Shown here: piece by piece, positions 28,325 through 38,017 of the stretch
How the letters are laid out: every line of letters begins with the position of its first letter
How positions within the stretch are numbered: the first letter of the stretch is position 1
Origin: Gammaproteobacteria bacterium
Lineage (GTDB): Bacteria > Pseudomonadota > Gammaproteobacteria > Burkholderiales > Nitrosomonadaceae
NCBI GenBank assembly: GCA_015709635.1
Contig: CP054180.1
Location: 2,232,001-2,296,000, forward strand
Reading direction: 5' to 3'
DNA: 64,000 bases
Program-made: the position numbers and the translations under genes
The notes under the pieces: generated by a model
The model's input: the letters and a program-made list of their open reading frames with translations, nothing else
What the model was told of the DNA's origin: nothing
Database searches by the model: none

Positions 28325-28368
28325 CTTGTTCTGTTATTAAATGTTGCATAATGATGCAACAGAACAAG
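28325..28368. promoter_or_regulatory. Nested inverted repeats upstream of rpoE
   Basis: CTTGTTCTGTT (28325-28335) is a perfect complement of AACAGAACAAG (28358-28368), and inside it TGTTGCAT (28342-28349) pairs with ATGCAACA (28354-28361); the two right arms overlap, so the two structures are mutually exclusive. They stand between rpoE and the divergent nadB and may be operators or an attenuator-like switch. Confidence 0.5.
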
Positions 28369-28557
28369 TATACATATCCAAATGAATCTCGGGAACCATG
28401 TAATTGCATCACGCATGCTTCAAAGACAATTAACCTGATCAATTAGTTCACCGTCTGGCTTTTTGATTTCAAAAAATAGAATAATGCGTACAAACTGAAG
28501 AATTTTACGCTTTCTGATTTTTAGTCTATCAATCATAAAAATATATAACCTAGCTTA

Positions 28558-30153
28558 ATGTCTCATAACAATTTCGATACGCTGATTATCGGCAGCGGAC
28601 TGGCCGGGTTTACACTGGCACTGCATATAGCGCAATACAAAAAGGTCTGCATTGTAACCAAACAAACCACTGATTCAGGCGCCAGCTCATGGGCACAAGG
28701 AGGCATCGCGGCGGCACTGTCGGATAATGACTCTCCATCAAAACATGTACAAGATACGTTAATCGCCGGAGCCGGTTTATGTGATGCAGAAATCACCCGG
28801 TATGTCGCTGAAAATGCAGCGAACGCAATACATTGGCTGATAAGCCAAGGTGTAATTTTCACCAGCGATCGTACTAGTGAAACGGGATATCACCTCACAA
28901 AAGAGGGTGGACACAGTATAAGACGCATCGTGCATAGCGGTGATGCCACGGGAAAGGCTGTACAACAAGCTTTAATCGAGAAAATACGAAACCATCCGAA
29001 CATTTCGGTATTGGAACATCATATCGCGATTGATTTAATCACCAGCGACAAATTACCGGACTATATAAATCCGAAGCATAAGCGCTGCTTTGGCGCTTAT
29101 GTTCTCGACAAGAAAAAAGACAAGGTGCTGACATTTACCGCGCAAAATACCGTACTCGCAACCGGGGGAGCCAGCAAAGTCTATCTCTATACGACTAACC
29201 CGGACACAGCCACAGGTGACGGCATTGCTATGGGCTGGCGTGCAGGTTGCCGGATCGCCAATATGGAATTCATCCAATTTCATCCGACTTGTCTTTATCA
29301 TCCTCATGCAAAATCATTTTTAATCAGTGAAGCCGTCCGCGGTGAAGGCGGCTTATTAAAATTACCCAATGGTGAGCGCTTCATGCCGCACCATGACCAA
29401 CGCGCCGAACTGGCACCTCGTGATATTGTCGCCCGCGCCATCGACTTTGAAATGAAGAAACGAGGACTGGATTGCGTCTATCTGGATATATCGCACAAAC
29501 CCGCTAGTTTTTTAAAAGAACATTTTCCCACCATTTATGCCCGTTGCCTGGAATTGGGAATCGACATTACCCGGGAACCGATCCCTGTCGTCCCGGCGGC
29601 GCACTATACCTGCGGCGGGGTAATTACGGACAAGCACGGCAAAACCGATCTGGATAATCTATACGCCATCGGCGAAACAGCCCATACCGGATTACACGGC
29701 GCCAACCGCTTAGCCAGTAACTCGCTGCTGGAATGCTTGGTTCTGGCGCAAGCGGCTGGGAACGATATCGTCAATCAACCCATGAACGGACTCCCCGAAC
29801 TTCCCGAATGGGATGAAAGCCGGGTTACGGATGCGGATGAAGAGATTGTTATTGCACATAACTGGGATGAATTGCGCCGTTTCATGTGGAATTATGTCGG
29901 TATAGTGCGCACAACCAAACGGCTGCAGCGCGCGCAACACCGTATTGCACTCTTACACGAAGAAATCAATGAATATTACATAAACTTCCGCGTCAGCAGC
30001 GATTTGTTAGAGTTGCGTAACCTTGTCGACAGTGCCGACCTTATCGTGCGATCCGCCATGCTGCGCCATGAAAGCCGGGGATTGCACTATAGCAAGGATT
30101 ACCCGGATACATTACCGGTGGCACAAGATACAATACTGCAGAGGGAAATTTAA
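28558..30153 (+). CDS. nadB: L-aspartate oxidase
   Basis: FAD enzyme oxidising aspartate to iminoaspartate in de novo NAD synthesis. 531 residues: FAD motif TLIIGSGLAGFTLALHIA, GASSWAQGGIAAAL, substrate region EFIQFHPTCLYHP and RGEGG, and C-terminal helical domain ARAIDFE...HESRGLHYS. Divergent from rpoE. Complete; nadA and nadC are not in the window. Confidence 0.97.
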   Translation: MSHNNFDTLIIGSGLAGFTLALHIAQYKKVCIVTKQTTDSGASSWAQGGIAAALSDNDSPSKHVQDTLIAGAGLCDAEITRYVAENAANAIHWLISQGVIFTSDRTSETGYHLTKEGGHSIRRIVHSGDATGKAVQQALIEKIRNHPNISVLEHHIAIDLITSDKLPDYINPKHKRCFGAYVLDKKKDKVLTFTAQNTVLATGGASKVYLYTTNPDTATGDGIAMGWRAGCRIANMEFIQFHPTCLYHPHAKSFLISEAVRGEGGLLKLPNGERFMPHHDQRAELAPRDIVARAIDFEMKKRGLDCVYLDISHKPASFLKEHFPTIYARCLELGIDITREPIPVVPAAHYTCGGVITDKHGKTDLDNLYAIGETAHTGLHGANRLASNSLLECLVLAQAAGNDIVNQPMNGLPELPEWDESRVTDADEEIVIAHNWDELRRFMWNYVGIVRTTKRLQRAQHRIALLHEEINEYYINFRVSSDLLELRNLVDSADLIVRSAMLRHESRGLHYSKDYPDTLPVAQDTILQREI

Positions 30154-30435
30154 GAATCAGCCAAAACAGTAAATTCCGCATTCAACCTCGAATCAAAATT
30201 AATGCTACCCGTACACAGCAAATTTATTCCAATCCGTCGCCCGGCTTTTTCCAGTAAACACAAACTCCGATTTGTTCCAATTTGTAGATCGTATGGCTTG
30301 AATGATGGTGATTTTTATTGCTACGGCCAATGAACTTCTCTTATCGTCGCTTAAAGAGAAAAAGACTATTTTCTTCAGACTCCTAAGCCGGTTTTACCGG
30401 CCTAGGCTAATAACACGATGTGTTATTTTAAACGA
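30154..30435. other. Intergenic stretch with two hairpins after nadB
   Basis: No gene seen. Two hairpins stand near the right end: GCCGGT-TTT-ACCGGC at about 30391-30405, and AATAACAC-GAT-GTGTTATT followed by TT at about 30408-30428. The second is a plausible rho-independent terminator for nadB on the plus strand. Confidence 0.5.
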
Positions 30436-30713
30436 CTAACTGCATTTTCCTGTCTCGGAACCATCACTCTTCGTTTCCGAACCATCATCTTTCACGCAAG
30501 AATTCTGGCAGACACCTGATTTTTTACATGACTTCCCAGCCGGGAGGCTTTTTTATCAATACAGGTTCCGTCAACCAAATAACACACTTAGTTTGCTCCA
30601 CAGGCAGTTTTTCCATCTTTCTCAGTATCCAGGCTACATGCGGCAAAAACATTACTGGTAGCAAATACCATTGCAATAACGAATATCAATGCATTAACAG
30701 TTTTTTTAAACAT
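30436..30713 (-). pseudogene. Decayed cysteine-rich secreted peptide gene
   Basis: A strong ribosome site (GGAGAGGAGAT) and ATG at 30713 open a good signal peptide (MFKKTVNALIFVIAMVFATSNVFA) followed by CSLDTEKDGKTACGAN. An in-frame TAA then interrupts, the same frame goes on as VCYLVDGTCIDKK, and after a run of six A the sequence resumes in another frame as LPAGKSCKKSGVCQNSCVKDDGSE...GKCS. Stitched together this is a roughly 90-residue exported protein with about nine cysteines. One nonsense and one frameshift make it a pseudogene, unless only the 42-residue peptide is made. Family unknown. Confidence 0.65.
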
Positions 30714-30812
30714 ATCTCCTCTCCTTTTTTAATTTTACAAACAATAACTTCCCTGTTTGCTTCGTTAGAATAGCAGAAAAATTTTCCGCTGAGCGGAAAT
30801 TGTCTTTGCCGC

Positions 30813-31250
30813 TTATCCTCGATCATTTTTCCATTTCCACCGTAACCAAATCCGTAACCGCCTGAATTCCTCCGCATCAATACTATCCGGCAATATCGTC
30901 ACACTTCGCAAAAAAAACTTCTCCGTCGGCTGCAAATTGATTACCGTAAGATAAGGAGCGACAAAGGTGTTATCCGGTATGCGGCAAGCAATCGCCTGGC
31001 CGGAGCGCATTGTCAAAATACATGTCATCTCATCGGTCAGCGTCAAAGCCATTGCCGCATTTGATGCAGTGAGCAACGCATCCTTACGCAAATAATAGAT
31101 CAGACTGATGACTAGCAAAATAACGATTATCGCTTTCATACCCAACGGCAGCGCCAGCGGCCACAATACGGCACCGGCGGCGCAATGCGCCAGACCAAGC
31201 AGTACCGTAAGATAATAAGAAGGGCGAAGGTGAATGAGTAAATCCGACAT
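30813..31250 (-). CDS. YgfX/CptA-like inner-membrane protein
   Basis: A short membrane protein with two hydrophobic segments (YYLTVLLGLAHCAAGAVLWPLALPL and KAIIVILLVISLIYYLR) followed by a soluble domain ending FRRLRIWLRWKW. This matches the YgfX (DUF1434/CptA) family, described in E. coli as a cell-division inhibitor or partner of SdhE. Start MSDLLIHLRPS at 31250 is preferred over 31271. It is divergent from ygfZ; sdhE is not adjacent. Confidence 0.8.
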   Translation of the reverse strand: MSDLLIHLRPSYYLTVLLGLAHCAAGAVLWPLALPLGMKAIIVILLVISLIYYLRKDALLTASNAAMALTLTDEMTCILTMRSGQAIACRIPDNTFVAPYLTVINLQPTEKFFLRSVTILPDSIDAEEFRRLRIWLRWKWKNDRG

Positions 31251-31394
31251 ATTGAAATCGCCTTTTACCATTCATGGCCGCAGCCAGCAAAATTACCGTC
31301 CGGTAACGAAGTCAATGTCGGACGATGCGCTCTTACACTCGCTCTGATTGGATATCGTATAATCATCGCCCGTTAATTCATCCGCAATTCTTGT

Positions 31395-32435
31395 ATGAAC
31401 CCAGCTTGGCAAACCTATTTACGTGAACATCACGCCGTTATTGACAATAGTGGCGTGACTCATTTCGGTAATATCACAGCAGAACTGCAAGATACTCAAA
31501 CAACCACTGTCATGGCTGATCTTTCGCATCACAGTTTAATTCGTTTTTCCGGGGAAGATGCAAAAGCCTTTTTGCAAAACCAGCTCACTTGCGATATCCG
31601 GGAAATCAATCCGCACAAGGCGCAATACGGCAGTTACTGTTCCCCTAAGGGTCGGATTCTGGCAACCCTTCTGCTCTGGCAGCAGGACGACGATCTTATA
31701 ATGCAATTGCCTGCCCGTTTATCCGCCGCCATTCAAAAGCGATTATCGATGTATGTATTGCGCGCGAAAGTTAAATTGACCGATGCCAGCGATGATTTGA
31801 TCCGCATCGGCATCGCAGGCCCAAACGCCATCACACTGATCGAAAACATCACCGGCTCTCCAAGCGGCTTCAGTCAATCTTTACAAGTCATTCATAATAA
31901 AGAAATCAGCGTTCTTTATCTTTCTCAGCAATGCATCGAATTGATCACTTCAATTGAACATGCCCCCGCGCTCTGGCAGCGTCTCAATCAACAGGCCAAA
32001 CCGGTTGGCGCCGATTGCTGGGATTGGTTAACAATCGCATCCGGGATCCCGGTTATCTTGCCTGAAACTCAGGAAATGTTTCTGCCGCAAATGGTCAATC
32101 TGGATGCAATCGGCGGTGTCAGTTTTAAAAAGGGCTGCTATCCGGGTCAGGAAATTGTGGCGCGCACGCAATATCTCGGCAAACTCAAACGCCGCATGTT
32201 TTTGGCGCATATCAGCACGACACAAACAATCACCGCGGGCGATGCACTCTATAGCAGCGATATGGAAGATCAATCCAGCGGTAACATTGTCAATGCAGCA
32301 GTAGCACCACAAGGCGGCTTTGATGTCCTGGCCGTAATCCAGCAAAGCAGTGTCGACAGCGGCCAAATTCATTGGCAATCGCTGCAAGGCCCATTGCTGG
32401 AAATTAAATCGCTGCCCTACCCGTTACCGGACTAA
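31395..32435 (+). CDS. ygfZ: Folate-binding protein YgfZ
   Basis: Tetrahydrofolate-dependent iron-sulfur cluster maturation protein, related to GcvT and mitochondrial CAF17. 346 residues with the signature KGCYPGQEIVARTQYLGKLKRR around 240, which includes the essential Cys. The N-terminal HHSLIRFSGEDAKAFLQNQLTCDIR is typical. Divergent from the YgfX-like gene. Confidence 0.94.
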   Translation: MNPAWQTYLREHHAVIDNSGVTHFGNITAELQDTQTTTVMADLSHHSLIRFSGEDAKAFLQNQLTCDIREINPHKAQYGSYCSPKGRILATLLLWQQDDDLIMQLPARLSAAIQKRLSMYVLRAKVKLTDASDDLIRIGIAGPNAITLIENITGSPSGFSQSLQVIHNKEISVLYLSQQCIELITSIEHAPALWQRLNQQAKPVGADCWDWLTIASGIPVILPETQEMFLPQMVNLDAIGGVSFKKGCYPGQEIVARTQYLGKLKRRMFLAHISTTQTITAGDALYSSDMEDQSSGNIVNAAVAPQGGFDVLAVIQQSSVDSGQIHWQSLQGPLLEIKSLPYPLPD

Positions 32436-32476
32436 AAGCGATGATCAATAATTGAACATCATTGGTAATTCAGTTG

Positions 32477-33184
32477 TTATTGTTTCTGCTCAGCCGGTGC
32501 TTGCGGCTTATCGTTAGAAAAATTCAAATTCTCAGGGGCATTAGTGCCGCCCGTTACAACAAACGTCATCGCTTCTTCGGTCGTCCAATCCGTCAAGATC
32601 ACATTTTCCATCGGCAGGATTTCGATATAACCGGATGTCGGATTGGGTGCGGTCGGCACATAAACAGCGGCAAGCTTTTTTCCGCTACTTTTATCCGTCA
32701 TGACTTTCGTGATAAACCCGACTGCTTTCATTTCTGACGACGGAAAACTGATCAGCACAACACGCTGCCCGGTTACGGGCGGTTGACTGACGGTGTGCAG
32801 GAAACGCTTAGTAGCCCCGTAGATTGTTTGCACCAAGGGCAATCTTGCCAGAATATTTTCATAAATACCGATGACTTTCTTGCCAATCACAAAGGATGCC
32901 AACAAGCCGATGCCATAGAGACTCATGATCGTTAGTAACGCAGCTACAGCTTGCTGAAAATGAGAGTCGAGCAACCAACTGGCCGTGGTATCCGAGAACG
33001 GCCGGACCGCCCGCGCCATTCCTTTTAGCAGAGGATCGCCAATCTGCGCCAACAAATTCAATAAAAAATCAAATACCAGCCACGTCACCCATAGCGGTGC
33101 CACCGTAAGAAAGCCTATAAGAATATAGCGGCCTAGGTGAGCAGAACGTGGTGCGTGTTGCTCATGATTACTTTCTGTTGACAT
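32477..33184 (-). CDS. DUF502 family membrane protein
   Basis: 235 residues, two membrane segments (GRYILIGFLTVAPLWVTWLVFDFLL and ALLTIMSLYGIGLLASFVIG) and the conserved RLPLVQTIYGATKRFLHTV and VYVPTAPNPTSGYIEILPMENV motifs of DUF502. Function unknown; plant homologues (COV/LCV) localise to membranes. Converges on ygfZ. Confidence 0.92.
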   Translation of the reverse strand: MSTESNHEQHAPRSAHLGRYILIGFLTVAPLWVTWLVFDFLLNLLAQIGDPLLKGMARAVRPFSDTTASWLLDSHFQQAVAALLTIMSLYGIGLLASFVIGKKVIGIYENILARLPLVQTIYGATKRFLHTVSQPPVTGQRVVLISFPSSEMKAVGFITKVMTDKSSGKKLAAVYVPTAPNPTSGYIEILPMENVILTDWTTEEAMTFVVTGGTNAPENLNFSNDKPQAPAEQKQ

Positions 33185-33603
33185 GTTTTTAAAATTTTCT
33201 CCAACTAGGCTTACGCTATCGATACTTTATTTTGTTACGGTTAAGAGCCACAAACCACTCGAAGTCAGTGGCGCATAAAGTTGGCTATGATAATATTTTT
33301 TTACGCGAAACCGGTACAAATATGAGAAATATCATATACTGGCACACCAGCAGTGTTCTTGGTAGAATCGCCAAAGTTCGGCGCAATAATTTCTGACATA
33401 GATCGACTCGCATTGAACATGCGCTATCCGTAAAACTGTTTTCATTTACTGCAGAAAGATTTTGGTTGGCACACATCCCAAAAACCAAAATAACTTACTG
33501 AAAACAGCACCATCTCATGCAGAAAAAATGAATCGATAAACTAAAAATCACCCTGTTACTAAATTCAGAGTGCACTTTATTTATAAGAATGAAAGGGATC
33601 GTT
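33185..33603. other. Intergenic stretch between DUF502 and dynamin-like genes
   Basis: 419 bases without a supportable gene. Short open frames here have no ribosome site or familiar sequence. A GAAAGGGAT ribosome site for the next gene lies at the right end. I see no long hairpin or repeat. Confidence 0.5.
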
Positions 33604-35067
33604 ATGTCACATAGCTCAACACAAATTAACAAGTATCTTAAGAGTTTACAAAAGCACTTAGCTGATGAGCATCCGGATAATCCAACGCTGGCCAATGCAG
33701 TAAAAAGTTTCAGAAAAATGGACTATGTTGGCCACAGCATGGGGTTACTCAACAAAGATGAATCTTATGCAACCTGTGTGACATGGTGGCCTATGATCGC
33801 CGTATTGGGCACTTTTTCCGCCGGTAAGTCGACCTATATCAATTCCTATCTGGATATGAAACTGCAACGCACCGGCAATCAGGCTGTCGACGATAAATTC
33901 ACAGTCATTTGCTACAGTCGCCATAATGAAGCAAAGACGCTACCCGGCATCGCGCTGGATGCCGATCCCCGTTTCCCGTTTTTCCAAATCAGCCGCAGTA
34001 TCGAAGAAATCTCGGAGGCTGGACAAGAACGCATTGATGCTTACCTGCAGCTGAAAACCTGCCCATCCGAAAACATTCGCGGAAAAATCCTGATCGATTC
34101 TCCCGGCTTCGATGCCGACAATCAACGCGCATCGACGCTGCGCTTGACCCAACATATCATTAACTTGTCCGATCTCGTACTGGTATTTTTTGATGCGCGC
34201 CACCCCGAACCGAAAGCCATGCAGGACACACTGGCTTATTTGGTATCGGCCAGCGTTAACCGAGCCGATGCGAACAAATTCCTATATATTTTGAATCAGA
34301 TCGATGTCACGGCGCAGGAAGACAATCCGGAAGAAGTTGTTTCCGCATGGCAACGCTCTCTGGCGGAAGTGGGTCTTGTCACCGGGCGGTTCTACCGCAT
34401 TTATAACCCCGCCGCGGCTGTTCCGATTGCCAACCCACATATCAAAGAACGTTTCGAGAAAAAACGCGAAGAAGACATGGCCGATATCAATGCAAGAATG
34501 CATCAAATCGAAGTTGAGCGCTCGTATCGCATTGTCGGAAAATTAGAACAGACAGCCAAAGGCATCAAAAATCAGATCGTCAACAAGCTTTCCGATATGT
34601 TGAAAAAATGGAAAAGCAAGGTGGTTTTATTTGACGGTCTGGCTTTCGGCACATTGGCGGTTCTGGCAGGGACCGCTCTCACCATGAATGAATCCTGGGG
34701 TGCTCTCAAAACATTCCCGGAAGAACTCATGCGAGGTGAAATTTCGGCAATTGCTATTGCCTCGTTTCTGCTGCTTAGCATTATTTGCATCCATTTTTGC
34801 ATCCGCCGCGCGGTCGCCAATAAGTTGCTGAAAAACCTGGCCAATGAAATCGGCAATGATCACGAAGCCTACAAGCAATATATGCAGGCATTCAATAAAA
34901 GTACTGCCGCATACCGCCCAATGCTCCTAAGCGGACCTGCAGGCTGGAATGATGTCGCACAACAAACAATCGATGAAATCATCAACGAAGCCAATGATTA
35001 TATTCAAGCATTAAACGATCAATTCACGAATCCATCGGGTAACGGGGGCGAAAACTCACAAGTTTGA
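33604..35067 (+). CDS. Dynamin-family GTPase with two membrane segments
   Basis: A large GTPase of about 487 residues. P-loop GTFSAGKST at 69-77, switch-type threonine region, G3 DSPGFD and G4 NQID are present, followed by a helical segment and two hydrophobic stretches (LAFGTLAVLAGTALTM and ISAIAIASFLLLSIICIHFCI). It resembles EHD/dynamin-like bacterial proteins that bind membranes. The start at 33604 (MSHSSTQINKYL) follows AAAGGGAT. It stands alone between DUF502 and rpsO. Membrane fission, envelope repair or phage defence are all possible; none is shown. Confidence 0.82.
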   Translation: MSHSSTQINKYLKSLQKHLADEHPDNPTLANAVKSFRKMDYVGHSMGLLNKDESYATCVTWWPMIAVLGTFSAGKSTYINSYLDMKLQRTGNQAVDDKFTVICYSRHNEAKTLPGIALDADPRFPFFQISRSIEEISEAGQERIDAYLQLKTCPSENIRGKILIDSPGFDADNQRASTLRLTQHIINLSDLVLVFFDARHPEPKAMQDTLAYLVSASVNRADANKFLYILNQIDVTAQEDNPEEVVSAWQRSLAEVGLVTGRFYRIYNPAAAVPIANPHIKERFEKKREEDMADINARMHQIEVERSYRIVGKLEQTAKGIKNQIVNKLSDMLKKWKSKVVLFDGLAFGTLAVLAGTALTMNESWGALKTFPEELMRGEISAIAIASFLLLSIICIHFCIRRAVANKLLKNLANEIGNDHEAYKQYMQAFNKSTAAYRPMLLSGPAGWNDVAQQTIDEIINEANDYIQALNDQFTNPSGNGGENSQV

Positions 35068-35380
35068 AACCGTAGGTAATGCAGAATCGTCACTTTATGC
35101 TGATCGTTGACGCTTTCATTCCCGCTTAAGTATCCAAACTTACTTTTACTGCACTTGAGATAGCAAAGAGGATAAAGTCCAATGGATAAAAATTCTTGCT
35201 ATCTCCAATCACTTCTAGTTGTTGCGTCTTCTTTCTATCACCTCACCATTTTCGCTTCCTGACACAATCCGATTCATGCTGAGCATACATCTTGATCTGA
35301 TTTGGACAAGAACAAGATTAAAGAGTAAAATTCCGGCTCTTTAATAATGGCTGATAATTTAATCAACGGAGAATCAACTT
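35068..35380. other. Intergenic region and rpsO leader
   Basis: 313 bases without a gene. Near the right end TAAAGAG (35319-35325) pairs with CTCTTTA (35337-35343), a leader hairpin about 40 bases before the rpsO start. By analogy with other bacteria it may be the S15 autoregulatory site. A clear ribosome site AACGGAGAA precedes rpsO. Confidence 0.45.
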
Positions 35381-35650
35381 ATGTCAGTTACAATCGACCA
35401 AAAAGCACAGATAGTGCGCGACTATCAAAGAGCCGAAGGGGATACTGGCTCTCCAGAAGTTCAGATTGCACTTTTAACAACCCGAATCAATGATTTGATC
35501 GGACACTTCAAAACACATGTCAAGGATCATCACTCTCGTCGCGGTCTGTTACGTATGGTAGGTCGCCGCCGCAAGTTGCTTGATTATTTAAAAAATCGTA
35601 ACGCCGATACTTACCAGACGCTGATTGAACGTCTCGGCTTACGCAAGTAA
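35381..35650 (+). CDS. rpsO: 30S ribosomal protein S15
   Basis: 89 residues, canonical length, binding the central domain of 16S rRNA. Family sequence DTGSPEVQIALLTTRINDLIGHFKTHVKDHHSRRGLL is intact. Followed by pnp as in most proteobacteria. Confidence 0.99.
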   Translation: MSVTIDQKAQIVRDYQRAEGDTGSPEVQIALLTTRINDLIGHFKTHVKDHHSRRGLLRMVGRRRKLLDYLKNRNADTYQTLIERLGLRK

Positions 35651-35784
35651 ATGTTCCTCTCAAGCGTGGCTCGTATTGATCGCAGGGATTTTTTCTCATC
35701 GCAATTGTCATGTGATCAATATTTTGGCCCACAAGCAAAATCAAAATTCGGAAAAATTCATCAAATAGGAAAAAGGATTGTTAA

Positions 35785-37908
35785 TTGAAACCTATTAAAA
35801 AGAGCATTACCTATGGGCGCCACCAACTCACACTGGAAACAGGTGAAATAGCAAGACAATCACACGGCGCCGTAATGGTCACAATGGATGATACAGTAGT
35901 GCTTGTTACCGTAGTTGGTGCAAAAAATATAAAACCCGGACAAGATTTTTTCCCACTCACAGTTGATTATCAAGAAAGATCTTATGCTGCAGGTAGAATA
36001 CCGGGCAGCTTCTTCAAGCGGGAAGGCCGTCCTTCCGAGAAGGAAACATTGACCTCCCGGCTAATCGACCGCCCCATTCGCCCGCTCTTTCCCGAAGGCT
36101 TCTATAATGAAGTGCAAGTCGTGGCCACGGTCATGTCGGCCGACAACGAGATCGATCCCGATATTCCTTCCATTATTGGCACTTCCGCCGCACTGATTCT
36201 TTCCGGTATTCCGTTTGATGGCCCACTCGGTGCAGCACGGGTCGGTTATATCAACAATGAATACGTCTTAAATCCCACCACTTCCGAACTGAAAGACACG
36301 CAATTGAACCTGGTCGTTGCAGGTACGCAGCACGCCGTCCTGATGGTCGAATCGGATGCCATTGAGCTTTCAGAAGAAGTCATGCTGGGTGCGGTAACGT
36401 TTGGTCATGAGCAGATGCAAGTCGTCATCAATGCGATAAACGAATTTGCTGATGAAGCCGGTGTCACCGCTTGGGATTGGACACCACCGGAAAAAGATGT
36501 TGCATTTGAAGAAAAAGTTACCAGTCTGGCGGAAGCCGATTTGCGGCAAGCCTACAAAATCAAACAGAAACAGGCACGAACCGAAGCGATTGAAGCAATC
36601 AGCGAACGCATTTCTGTCGAGCTTGGTGTAGATACCGAGGGCGGTCCCGATCTTCAATCATTCAAGGAAGCCTTTTTCACGCTGGAATCAAAAATTGTGC
36701 GTAACCAAATCCTGGATGGCGAGCCCCGCATTGATGGCCGCGGCACACGAACTGTCCGGCCTATTATCATTCGCAATGGCGTGCTGCCGCGCACTCATGG
36801 CTCAGCGCTGTTTACACGGGGTGAAACTCAGGCATTAGCAATTGCAACGCTTGGTACCGCACGTGACGAACAAAAAATCGATTCACTACAGGGTGATTAT
36901 AACGACCGGTTCATGTTGCATTACAATATGCCTCCCTACGCCACTGGAGAAATCGGTCGCGTCGGCACACCTAAACGCCGTGAAATCGGTCACGGCCGTC
37001 TTGCCAAGCGCGCCCTTGTCGCCGTACTGCCCACACCTGAAGAATTCGGTTATTCACTACGTGTCGTATCGGAAATTACCGAATCCAACGGCTCCAGTTC
37101 CATGGCATCCGTTTGCGGCGGCTGTCTCGCGCTGATGGATGCAGGTGTCCCGCTCAAAGCGCATGTTGCCGGTATCGCCATGGGCCTGATCAAAGATGGT
37201 AATCGTTTTGCTGTACTGACGGATATTCTGGGTGACGAAGATCATCTCGGTGACATGGATTTTAAAGTGGCAGGCACCGAGAAAGGCATTACCGCATTGC
37301 AAATGGATATCAAGATTCAAGGTATTACCAAAGAAATCATGCATGCGGCACTGATACAAGCACATGAAGGGCGGATGCATATTCTGCAGATTATGAAACA
37401 AGCATTGCCATCAACCCGGGAAGACATTTCAGTGCATGCACCGCGTATCATCAAGCTGAAAATCAATCCGGAAAAAATCCGTGATGTGATCGGTAAAGGC
37501 GGTGCCGTGATACGAACGCTAACGGAGGAAACCGGCACCACCATTGACATCACCGATGACGGTCAGGTGACGATTGCGTGTGTCAATGCGGAAGGCGGTG
37601 AATTGGCCAAAAAACGCATTGAAGACATTACCGCAGAAGTGGAAGTGGGAAAAATTTACGATGGCGTGGTGCTGAAATTACTTGATTTTGGCGCTATTGT
37701 CAGTGTACTCCCTGGAAAAGACGGTTTATTGCATATTTCGCAAATTGCCAATGAACGCGTCAGCAATGTTTCCGATCATCTGAGCGAAGGTCAGCAAGTT
37801 CGCGTAAAAGTACTGGAAGCTGATGACAAAGGAAGATTGCGTTTAAGCATGAAAGCCGTAGCAGCCGATGATGGTGGTAGCACCGATCCCGTTACGGAAG
37901 AGTCCTAA
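35785..37908 (+). CDS. pnp: Polynucleotide phosphorylase
   Basis: Phosphorolytic 3'-5' exoribonuclease and degradosome component, 707 residues. Two RNase PH domains (first with FFKREGRPSEKETLTSRLIDRPIRPLFP; second with FTRGETQALAIATLG and catalytic MDFKVAGTEKGITALQMDIK), then KH (INPEKIRDVIGKGGAVIRTLTEE) and S1 (GKIYDGVVLKLLDFGAIVSVLPGKDGLLHISQI). The family N-terminus MKPIKKSI fits a TTG start with AAAAAGGATTG upstream; a non-ATG start is worth noting because PNPase is post-transcriptionally controlled elsewhere. Confidence 0.97.
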   Translation: MKPIKKSITYGRHQLTLETGEIARQSHGAVMVTMDDTVVLVTVVGAKNIKPGQDFFPLTVDYQERSYAAGRIPGSFFKREGRPSEKETLTSRLIDRPIRPLFPEGFYNEVQVVATVMSADNEIDPDIPSIIGTSAALILSGIPFDGPLGAARVGYINNEYVLNPTTSELKDTQLNLVVAGTQHAVLMVESDAIELSEEVMLGAVTFGHEQMQVVINAINEFADEAGVTAWDWTPPEKDVAFEEKVTSLAEADLRQAYKIKQKQARTEAIEAISERISVELGVDTEGGPDLQSFKEAFFTLESKIVRNQILDGEPRIDGRGTRTVRPIIIRNGVLPRTHGSALFTRGETQALAIATLGTARDEQKIDSLQGDYNDRFMLHYNMPPYATGEIGRVGTPKRREIGHGRLAKRALVAVLPTPEEFGYSLRVVSEITESNGSSSMASVCGGCLALMDAGVPLKAHVAGIAMGLIKDGNRFAVLTDILGDEDHLGDMDFKVAGTEKGITALQMDIKIQGITKEIMHAALIQAHEGRMHILQIMKQALPSTREDISVHAPRIIKLKINPEKIRDVIGKGGAVIRTLTEETGTTIDITDDGQVTIACVNAEGGELAKKRIEDITAEVEVGKIYDGVVLKLLDFGAIVSVLPGKDGLLHISQIANERVSNVSDHLSEGQQVRVKVLEADDKGRLRLSMKAVAADDGGSTDPVTEES

Positions 37909-37941
37909 ACCGTCACAATCCGGTCCTCATCCAATCTCAAT

Positions 37942-37977
37942 AAAAGCCCTGCCTCCAAGGCTGGGCTTTTATTTTTT
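37942..37977 (+). terminator. Terminator after pnp
   Basis: AAAAGCCC pairs with GGGCTTTT (with further TGCC/GGCT pairing around a TCCAA loop) and runs into ATTTTTTC. It stands about 35 bases past the pnp stop. Confidence 0.9.
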
Positions 37978-38017
37978 CAATACAACTTTTCCCACTCACC
38001 ACTTAACAACAATTCAG

